Shown one piece after another: positions 5,799-11,906 of a DNA stretch of 16,953 nt. Location: contig CAZVWV010000087.1 of NCBI GenBank assembly GCA_964631745.1, forward strand, positions 1 to 16,953, given 5' to 3'. Numbering within the stretch: position 1 is the first letter of the stretch; each line of letters starts with the position of its first letter. The translations under genes and the position numbers were made by a program. Under the pieces are notes generated by a model, which saw nothing but the letters and a program-made list of their open reading frames with translations, made no database searches and was not told where the DNA came from. Origin of the DNA: CAZVWV01 sp964631745. GTDB taxonomy: Bacteria > Bdellovibrionota_C > UBA2361 > JBGSMV01.

Positions 5799-7869
5799 AG
5801 TCACCTATCTAATAATTTTTGCCTGCTTAGTAATATTTGAGCAGAACGCCTTTGCATATATCGGCCCGGGCGCGGGTTTCGCGGTTCTGGGCTCCGGATT
5901 TGTTTTCGTGCTCACGATCTTAATGGCCATCGCGACTATCGCTCTCTGGCCGCTTCAGTGGCTTTGGCGCCGGCTCTCAGGCAAACATATGAGTAAACAC
6001 GCGCGTGCCAGGCGTGTCATAATCCTTGGCCTAGACGGTTTGGAGCCCAAACTGGTGGATAAATATGCTGCCGAGGGGCTCCTGCCCAATATGAAGCGGC
6101 TCTCGGAGGAAGGCTCATATGAGCGACTAGGAACGACGCTCCCGGCCCTATCGCCTGTGGCTTGGTCAACCTTTCAAACCGGTGTAAATCCCGGCGCTCA
6201 CAATATCTTTGATTTTCTCACGCGCGACAAAAGATTCTGCATGCCGCTTCTCTCTTCGACCACCACAGAAAGCGGCGCCCGCATCATCAAAATCGGACCA
6301 CTTAAATTTAAGTTCGGCACGCGGGCCGAGATTAAACTTCTTAGAAAGAGCCAGCCCTTTTGGAAAATTCTCGGAAAGCACGGGATATTCTCAAACGTAT
6401 TAAGAGTGCCGATTTCGTATCCACCGGAGAAGTTTAACGGCAATATTTTATCAGCCATGTGCACCCCAGATCTGCGAGGCACTCAAGGCTCCTTCACGTT
6501 TTATACTACCGATTCAGAGGCACTTGCCCAAACCACAGGCGGCGAAGCCCTAAAGATAGAGCGCCGCAACAACTTGGTCGAAACTTGGATCTCTGGGCCA
6601 CAAAACCCAAACTCACCCGAGAAAGAGGCGCTCAAGTTAAAATTCTCTTTGGTATTCGCAGACGATAATCAACGCGCTCTTTTGGAGATCGGCGACCAGC
6701 GGCACACTTTGGAGATAAATAAATTCTCTGACTGGATCCCTCTCAATTTCAAATACGGCATGCGCGGTAATATAAGGGGCATAGCAAGATTTTGTTTACG
6801 TTCAGTGTACCCGCATGTCTCCCTTTATGTTTCCCCCATAAACGCCGATCCAGATCAACCGGTGCTCCCCATCGCGCAGCCTATAATCTTTGCAAACTGG
6901 CTGGCAAAACGGATGGGTTCGTTCGGCACCCTGGGTCTAATGGAAGACACTTGGGGCAGGAACGAACATGCCTTGGATGACCGCCGTTTCTTAGATCAGT
7001 CCTACCTAAATCATGACGAACGGGAGCGCATGTTTTTGGATACTCTCGACCGCACCAGAGAGGGGCTTTGCGCCTGTGTCTTTGATGCCAGCGATCGTAT
7101 CCAACACATGTTTTGGCGCTATCTAGACTCTGGCCATCCCTCACCCCGTGAAACCGGAGCTGACTCGGCTGAGGCCATCCCCAAGATGTATCAGAAGATG
7201 GATGCCTTAGTAGGCAAAGTCTTAGGGAAGTTGCGCGAGACCGATGTGCTGCTGGTCATAAGCGATCACGGCTTCGCATCATTTAGGCGCTGCCTAAGCG
7301 TCAACACCTGGCTGATGCAAAACGGTTATTTGGTGCTTAAAGACGGTGGCGATCCAGGCGCTGATTATTTGCGTGATGTCGATTGGAGTAAGACCAAAGC
7401 ATTTGGCATCGGACTCTCCGGCATATTCTTAAATCGCAAAGGCCGGGAACGTAACGGCACAGTCGAAGCCAAAGATGTGGCCGCGCTAAAACTTGAGATT
7501 TCTGCCAAACTTGAGTCGCTGAGCGACCCAAGCACCGGAACTCGGGCGATCCGCAAAGTTTACGATACGGCGCGTGAATATCGGGGCGTGTATGCGGCCG
7601 AAGCGCCAGATTTAATTTTGGGCTACGAGCCGGGTTACCGAGTCTCGTGGGACTCCATCACCGGTTGCATCGAAAAGGAACTCTTTAGCGACAACATTAA
7701 AGCCTGGAGCGGCGACCACCACGTCGATCCTGCCTTAATTCCTGGGATTTTTCTTTGCAATAGGAAACTTAAGGTAAAAAATCCTCATATTGTCGATATC
7801 GCCCCCACTACACTTAGTTTGTTTGCGGTGCCGATTCCCCAATACATGGAAGGAAAAGTAATAATCTAA
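5791..7869 (+). CDS. Membrane-anchored phosphodiesterase/nucleotide-pyrophosphatase-type AlkP enzyme
   Basis: This is a 692-residue AlkP-superfamily protein of the type I phosphodiesterase/nucleotide pyrophosphatase kind. Metal Asp D82 is in LGLDGLEP, the predicted nucleophile is S121 in SPVAWSTFQTG, and later metal sites are SDHGF and GDHHVDP. The N-terminus has a signal-like helix ending in AFA, then YIGPGAG, then a second hydrophobic helix (about 29-59) followed by many Arg/Lys (RRLSGKHMSKHARARR). By the positive-inside rule the catalytic domain would be cytoplasmic. The ATG at 5791 is chosen over 5725 because it begins this signal-like helix and avoids overlapping the divergent gene; its ribosome-binding site is weak. 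It heads the operon with genes at 7890, 8098 and 8919. The substrate is unknown. Confidence 0.88.
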   Translation: MRKVTYLIIFACLVIFEQNAFAYIGPGAGFAVLGSGFVFVLTILMAIATIALWPLQWLWRRLSGKHMSKHARARRVIILGLDGLEPKLVDKYAAEGLLPNMKRLSEEGSYERLGTTLPALSPVAWSTFQTGVNPGAHNIFDFLTRDKRFCMPLLSSTTTESGARIIKIGPLKFKFGTRAEIKLLRKSQPFWKILGKHGIFSNVLRVPISYPPEKFNGNILSAMCTPDLRGTQGSFTFYTTDSEALAQTTGGEALKIERRNNLVETWISGPQNPNSPEKEALKLKFSLVFADDNQRALLEIGDQRHTLEINKFSDWIPLNFKYGMRGNIRGIARFCLRSVYPHVSLYVSPINADPDQPVLPIAQPIIFANWLAKRMGSFGTLGLMEDTWGRNEHALDDRRFLDQSYLNHDERERMFLDTLDRTREGLCACVFDASDRIQHMFWRYLDSGHPSPRETGADSAEAIPKMYQKMDALVGKVLGKLRETDVLLVISDHGFASFRRCLSVNTWLMQNGYLVLKDGGDPGADYLRDVDWSKTKAFGIGLSGIFLNRKGRERNGTVEAKDVAALKLEISAKLESLSDPSTGTRAIRKVYDTAREYRGVYAAEAPDLILGYEPGYRVSWDSITGCIEKELFSDNIKAWSGDHHVDPALIPGIFLCNRKLKVKNPHIVDIAPTTLSLFAVPIPQYMEGKVII

Positions 7870-7889
7870 GTTGAGACAGGAGAAACGTT

Positions 7890-8105
7890 ATGTTCGGCCC
7901 CAAAATTAAAATTTCAAAAGAGCTTTACGAAAAGCTGCTGGAAGCTTCTAAAATTTTGGGCTGCACCTCTGTGGATGAGTACGCCGAGCAGGTTTTGGCC
8001 CGCGAAGCGGAAAACGCTCTGGCCCAAAGTTCTGGCGGCAATATTAGTAGTGCCGAGGCGGCCGATATAGCCAACAAGTTAAAGGGGCTTGGATACCTTG
8101 AGTAG
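7890..8105 (+). CDS. Small ribbon-helix-helix-like protein with LGY tail
   Basis: This 71-residue protein has an N-terminal KIKISKELYEKL strand-helix followed by a second helix (about 27-45), the order seen in CopG/ribbon-helix-helix proteins. It has a small Gly/Ser linker (46-53) and a conserved-looking tail NKLKGLGYLE. The tail resembles the C-termini of many sulfatase-like AlkP enzymes (compare LETLGYF in the 4407-5741 product). A strong AGGAGA at 7878-7883 lies 6 nt before the ATG. It is 20 bp behind the AlkP gene and overlaps the next gene by 8 bp. It could be an autoregulator, or a partner or docking peptide for the AlkP or membrane protein; the sequence alone does not decide. Confidence 0.72.
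   Translation: MFGPKIKISKELYEKLLEASKILGCTSVDEYAEQVLAREAENALAQSSGGNISSAEAADIANKLKGLGYLE
8081..8087 (+). promoter_or_regulatory. Ribosome-binding site that selects TTG 8098
   Basis: AAAGGGG lies 10 nt before TTG 8098 but only 1 nt before the alternative TTG 8089, so 8098 is the better start for the membrane protein gene. It lies inside the upstream coding sequence. Confidence 0.5.
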
Positions 8106-8922
8106 CATTCTGTCAAAAGCGAGCTGGCTGGCTGCCAAGTTCTGTGAGCTGTTGATCTGGCCCGTGCAAGGCCTGAGCCCAGCCTGGGGGCTGGCGCTTG
8201 TCTCGATTGTAGTTGGCATTCTTTTGCTTCTGGCATACAGCAAGCTTTCAAACCAAAAGAAGATCGCCGCGGCCAAGCGCTCTATCTTTGCCAGTCTTTT
8301 AGAGGCAGTGCTCTTTCGGCATGATCTGCGATTGTCATTGGCCGCCCAAGCGCGCATGTTGGGGTGGGGATTTAGATATTTCTTGCTTGCAGTTCCTGCT
8401 ATCCTGGTGCTGGCTATCCCCTGCATCATGATCATGGCTGAGCTCAATCTGCATTACGGACTGCGGCCTTTTGCGTCCGGCGAGAAGGCGCTTATCTCCT
8501 TAGAGCTAAATGACCGAACTGGCATCCAGGCAGTCACCCTCAAGGCTCCCGAGGGGGTGCAAGTTAGCCCACCCCTTAGAGTCCCATCCGAGAATCTGGT
8601 CCAGTTTGCAGTGCGAAATCTAAAAGCCGGACCATCGCAAATTAGCTTGCAGTTGGGAAGCTTTGAATTGCAAAAATCAATTTACTCCGAAGTCAGAGAA
8701 GGAGCTCTACCCGCTTTCAATTACAAGAACTTTTGGAAGCTCTTGATTTATCCTAGCGCCGATTTCTCTAACCTTCCGCCGCAGGTACGTTCTCTTACGG
8801 TACAGTACCCCAATCAAGATATCTCAATTTTTGGAATGCACATCAATTGGCTTTGGGCTTTCCTTCTGATTTCAATCGGTAGCGCACTAATCTTCAGTAA
8901 AGTTCTAGGAATAGAGGTATGA
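8098..8922 (+). CDS. Three-TM membrane protein, Oxa1/DUF106/EMC3-like layout with exoplasmic domain
   Basis: This 274-residue protein has TM1 about 30-48, a basic amphipathic helical hairpin 50-90 (SNQKKIAAAKR ... FRHDLR), TM2 about 93-115, a beta-rich region about 120-248, and TM3 about 250-268. Positive charges after TM1 put the hairpin in the cytoplasm and the beta-rich region outside. One TM, a charged helical hairpin, then two TMs is the plan of DUF106/EMC3/TMCO1-type members of the Oxa1 superfamily; the large domain between TM2 and TM3 would be an addition. I believe related unnamed proteins occur beside AlkP genes elsewhere, but only from memory. The start is a TTG. It overlaps both neighbours (8 bp and ATGA), so it is made together with them. 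Confidence 0.75.
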   Translation: MSSILSKASWLAAKFCELLIWPVQGLSPAWGLALVSIVVGILLLLAYSKLSNQKKIAAAKRSIFASLLEAVLFRHDLRLSLAAQARMLGWGFRYFLLAVPAILVLAIPCIMIMAELNLHYGLRPFASGEKALISLELNDRTGIQAVTLKAPEGVQVSPPLRVPSENLVQFAVRNLKAGPSQISLQLGSFELQKSIYSEVREGALPAFNYKNFWKLLIYPSADFSNLPPQVRSLTVQYPNQDISIFGMHINWLWAFLLISIGSALIFSKVLGIEV

Positions 8923-9752
8923 AACAGAACAATCTGCTCTACATAGTGTTCGATAGCTGCCGTTACGACAGCTTTGTCGCAGCCAAACTCAAGCATATTG
9001 CTAAGCTCGGCCAGACCAGCCGCAGGTTTGCCTTCGCAAGCTGGACTATCCCTTCGCACTGCGTTTATCTCATGGGGGCAAGCCCGCATAAGAACCCACG
9101 CGGAGTTTTTGCGTCAGAGGTTTATAAAAAGGACTTCGTGAGTTGGAGCGACCGCCTGGGAATTGCGGGTATCTCTTTTAAGGATTTTGTACCTCAGCTC
9201 TCCGTTCCCGCGTTTTTGCGTGAGAAAGGGTACAAAACCAACGCGCTGGTTTCTATGCCGGTGTTAAATCAACTCACGATCGTTAACAGACACTTCGATC
9301 GCTTTGAGTTAATGGAAAATTACAACGATTTCTCAAGCATCATCGACAAGTTAAAATTTAGCGACACGCAACCGTCTTACTATTTGATTAACGTAGGCGA
9401 GACGCACTACCCTTACACACGCGTGGGCGAAGATGCAGGCGATCTGCTGCATGGCCCCAACGGCGTCATGCGACATCAAGGGGATGCGGCCATGCAGGAT
9501 CTGGATTCTATGCCAGCCTCTGAGATTTACAATCTTGATAACTTGCAGAGCCTTCATAATAAACAGATAGCAAACGTCGAATATTTAGACTCTCTCTTTG
9601 ATAAGCTATATCAGGTGACTCCGCCAAACACCCACATCATAGTCACTGCCGATCACGGTGAATGCTTCGGTGAAGACGGATATTTCGGACACGGGCCTGT
9701 CTTTCATGAGAAGGTGTTCGATATACCTTTTGTTGAGGGCCTTCGACCTTAA
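8919..9752 (+). CDS. Short soluble sulfatase-like AlkP-superfamily protein
   Basis: This 277-residue protein has no signal peptide or anchor and so is probably cytoplasmic. AlkP landmarks are D12 (FDSCRYDS), the nucleophile position T43 in TIPSHCVYLMG, a GETHYPY block, and TADHGE followed by GYFGHGP near the C-terminus. It has no formylglycine motif. It is shorter than usual sulfatases, but it contains all core metal motifs and ends shortly after PFVEG, so it appears complete rather than truncated. It is joined to the preceding membrane protein gene by an ATGA overlap, with AGGAA at 8907-8911 as ribosome-binding site, and it is the last gene of the operon. Its stop is 19 bp from the stop of cysN on the other strand. 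The substrate is unknown. Confidence 0.85.
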   Translation: MKQNNLLYIVFDSCRYDSFVAAKLKHIAKLGQTSRRFAFASWTIPSHCVYLMGASPHKNPRGVFASEVYKKDFVSWSDRLGIAGISFKDFVPQLSVPAFLREKGYKTNALVSMPVLNQLTIVNRHFDRFELMENYNDFSSIIDKLKFSDTQPSYYLINVGETHYPYTRVGEDAGDLLHGPNGVMRHQGDAAMQDLDSMPASEIYNLDNLQSLHNKQIANVEYLDSLFDKLYQVTPPNTHIIVTADHGECFGEDGYFGHGPVFHEKVFDIPFVEGLRP

Positions 9753-9771
9753 GAAATGTTTATGGGTTGCT

Positions 9772-10989
9772 CTACCGAACAATCCCAGCAGCGCAGATCT
9801 CGCCGTTCTTTTCAAGCACGAAACGCCCGAGCCCTGGAACCACATTAAACTGCTCAATCACCACCGGCGTAGAAGCCTGAATCGTGACCTCGCCCACCTC
9901 GGTATCCTCAAGCATAGTGGCATCAGCCCCTAAGGACTCGAGCGAGGAGGAATTAATGCGGCTTCGAATGGCGGAGACTTTAGCGTCACACTCCTGAGTG
10001 GCGCATTTAAGTGTGTATGTGGCAGACCTTTCAAGCCCCATGGGGGACAAACAAAACAGGACGCTCTTTACTTCGCGCGTGGCCGTCGATGGTTTGCCTG
10101 CACAAGCTACTTCACCCCTGCATACCTTGGCGGGTTTATCTAAAGTAATACCGATACACCTTCCAGCAGTCGCCTTCTGCAGCTCCCCTTCCAGCACTTT
10201 AATGCTCTTTAAATTAGCGCACTGCCCTGAGGGAAGAAAGGTGAGCTGATCCCCTTGCGAGAGCGTTCCTGATTCAACTCGTCCGACCAGAACCGATTCG
10301 CCATCAAGCTCATAGCGGTCCTGCACTACGAAGCGGGCCGGGTTTGCGTCCAGCTCACTTGGTTCAACTAGGTTATCTAATATCTCCAATAGGCTGCCCG
10401 ACTGATACCATGGCATCTTGGCCGAAGGTTTCACTATATTCTCGCCAGTTTTGGCAGAGATCGGCACAAAGGCCAGAGCGACGCTGCCAAGCTCGGCAAA
10501 AAACTTAGTGACCTCNNNNNNNNNNTCTCTGATCTTTTCAAAGATCTGGTGCTGGAACTCAACCGAATCCATCTTGTTGACAACTACCACAACCTGCGAG
10601 AGCCCAAGCAGCTTAAGAATCAGAGCGTGCCGTTTGGTTTGTTCCTCCATGCCCCGCCCGGCATCGACGATTAATATGGCTGCGTGTGCTAAGGATGCGC
10701 CGCTTACCATGTTTTTCAAAAATTCCCTGTGGCCTGGCGCGTCGATAATCACGTAGCGCCGTTTTGCTGTCTTGAAAAATGTCTGCGACGTATCAATAGT
10801 AATATTTTGGGCGCGCTCTTCCTCGAAAGAATCAAGCAGATATGCAAACTCCAACTCGCGGCCGTTGGCCTCCGAAGCCTTTCGGGCTTCCTCAATCACA
10901 GTCTCAGGCAGAGAATTGGTATCAAATAATAGGCGACCGATTAGAGTGCTCTTCCCGTGATCGACATGACCAGTAATTACAATATTCAT
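9772..10989 (-). CDS. cysN: Sulfate adenylyltransferase subunit 1 (GTPase), interrupted by assembly gap
   Basis: This is the regulatory GTPase of ATP sulfurylase; with CysD it drives sulfate plus ATP to adenosine 5'-phosphosulfate (APS) by GTP hydrolysis in the cytoplasm. G motifs: GHVDHGKST (7-15), DAPGH (83-87), NKMD (138-141), and PISAKTG. Domains II and III of the EF-Tu-like fold follow. At about 402-405 residues it is unfused: no CysC kinase domain. The P-loop reads HVDHG, as in EF-Tu, rather than the SVDDG of Escherichia coli CysN, marking a different subgroup. Ten Ns at 10516-10525 break the frame after residue 154. It starts 1 nt after the cysD stop, so the two are co-translated. Confidence 0.93.
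   Translation of the reverse strand: MNIVITGHVDHGKSTLIGRLLFDTNSLPETVIEEARKASEANGRELEFAYLLDSFEEERAQNITIDTSQTFFKTAKRRYVIIDAPGHREFLKNMVSGASLAHAAILIVDAGRGMEEQTKRHALILKLLGLSQVVVVVNKMDSVEFQHQIFEKIRXXXXEVTKFFAELGSVALAFVPISAKTGENIVKPSAKMPWYQSGSLLEILDNLVEPSELDANPARFVVQDRYELDGESVLVGRVESGTLSQGDQLTFLPSGQCANLKSIKVLEGELQKATAGRCIGITLDKPAKVCRGEVACAGKPSTATREVKSVLFCLSPMGLERSATYTLKCATQECDAKVSAIRSRINSSSLESLGADATMLEDTEVGEVTIQASTPVVIEQFNVVPGLGRFVLEKNGEICAAGIVR
10516..10525. other. Assembly gap (10 Ns)
   Basis: The run of exactly ten Ns is a scaffold placeholder inside cysN. Aligning the flanking residues with E. coli CysN (FTRIREDYLTF) suggests a single missing residue, which corresponds to one unknown base rather than ten. 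Confidence 0.97.
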
Positions 10990-10990
10990 C

Positions 10991-11794
10991 TTACATGTAC
11001 CCCAAACTTCTTAGCTTTTGCATGATGTAGGCTTTCTCTTTGTCCTGCGCACGCCCCGAGCGCTCCGCAACCTTTGAAACTTCGAGCTCCGCCACAATCT
11101 TATCGAGCGTATCGGCGTTAGATTCAACCGGCACGGTGATCGGCATACAGCCTAGGCTTCGATAACGTTGCCCGTTCTTAGCGAAATAAAGTTCATTTAT
11201 AGGGATATTCTCGCGCTGTATATAGCGCCAGATATCGATCTCGGTCCACCCCAACAACGGATGCACGCGCACATGGTTGCCGGCGTCAGCTTCGGCCTGA
11301 TAGTGATCCCACATCTCGGTGGCTTGGTTTTTGTAATTCCAGCTAAAATTTTCATCCCGCTTAGAAAAATGTCTCTCTTTCGCGCGGATACTGTGTTCAT
11401 CTCGTCGAATTCCTACTAAGAGCGCTTCGAGTTCTCTCTTTCGAATAGCTTTTTGAAGAGCCACGGTTTTAAGTTCGTGGCAACAGGTAAAGGCATCATG
11501 CGTGCTGTAAGAAACCCCTTTCTCGATGGCCTCTTGGTTTGTTTCAATTATGAGGTCAAGCCCCCAAACTTTCGCCCAATGATCTCTAAAGGAATACATC
11601 TCTGGGAACTTAAACGTAGTGTCGATGTGCATGGCCGGGAAAGGAATCTTACCGAAAAAGGCTTTGCGGCAGAGCCAGAGCAATGTCGTGGAATCCTTAC
11701 CGATACTCCAAAGAATCGCCAAGTTCTTGAACTGATATCTGGCTTCTCTAATGATATAAATGCTCTGATTTTCAAGCTCGTCTAGGTAATCCAT
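10991..11794 (-). CDS. cysD: Sulfate adenylyltransferase subunit 2
   Basis: This is the catalytic subunit of ATP sulfurylase, a PP-loop ATP pyrophosphatase of the PAPS-reductase-like fold. The PP-loop SIGKDST is at residues 30-36, VGIRRDEH and the RxKE block (IRAKERHFSKRDENF) follow, and the normal C-terminal end RSGRAQDKEKAYIMQKLRSLGYM is recognisable in segments. At 267 residues it is slightly shorter than E. coli CysD. The ATG at 11794 has AAAGG a few bases upstream on the minus strand. It forms an operon with cysN (1-nt gap) and is divergent from the Tat-exported AlkP gene with a 112-bp intergenic region. No cysC, cysH or sulfotransferase lies in the window, so the fate of the APS is not visible. 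Confidence 0.95.
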   Translation of the reverse strand: MDYLDELENQSIYIIREARYQFKNLAILWSIGKDSTTLLWLCRKAFFGKIPFPAMHIDTTFKFPEMYSFRDHWAKVWGLDLIIETNQEAIEKGVSYSTHDAFTCCHELKTVALQKAIRKRELEALLVGIRRDEHSIRAKERHFSKRDENFSWNYKNQATEMWDHYQAEADAGNHVRVHPLLGWTEIDIWRYIQRENIPINELYFAKNGQRYRSLGCMPITVPVESNADTLDKIVAELEVSKVAERSGRAQDKEKAYIMQKLRSLGYM

Positions 11795-11857
11795 TGTGCC
11801 TTTGCGGTCTCATCGCCTAAAATGTTATGGTTTCGGTAGTGTGCCGGATAGAGGTAA

Positions 11858-11878
11858 AAAACGCAATAACTGCGTTTT
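11858..11878. repeat. Perfect 8-bp inverted repeat between cysD and the Tat AlkP gene
   Basis: AAAACGCA, loop ATAAC, TGCGTTTT. Read on the minus strand the second arm continues into TTTTTT, so it could act as a short hairpin in the cysD leader, or as an operator for either divergent gene. It is 64 bp from the cysD start and 29 bp from the ATG at 11907. Confidence 0.5.
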
Positions 11879-11906
11879 GTCGCCTGGTAGCCAAACTGAA
11901 TTAAGC

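Noticed and set aside
4407..9752. Arylsulfatases (formylglycine type) at 4407-5741 and 8919-9752
   Set aside because: The nucleophile position is Thr and the Arg of the Cys/Ser-x-Pro/Ala-x-Arg motif is missing in both, so classical sulfatase function is not supported.
8919..9752. Truncated sulfatase pseudogene
   Set aside because: All core metal motifs (FDSCRYDS, TADHGE, GHGP) are present, the start is coupled to the upstream gene by ATGA, and no further AlkP-like coding follows the stop; it is better read as a complete short family member.
10418..10756. Plus-strand 112-codon reading frame over the N gap
   Set aside because: It is antisense to cysN, passes through the unresolved bases and has no recognisable product.
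11796..11906. Extended N-terminus (37 residues) of the Tat AlkP gene
   Set aside because: It would bury the twin-arginine signal inside the protein and encode through the inverted repeat; the ATG at 11907 begins the Tat signal directly.
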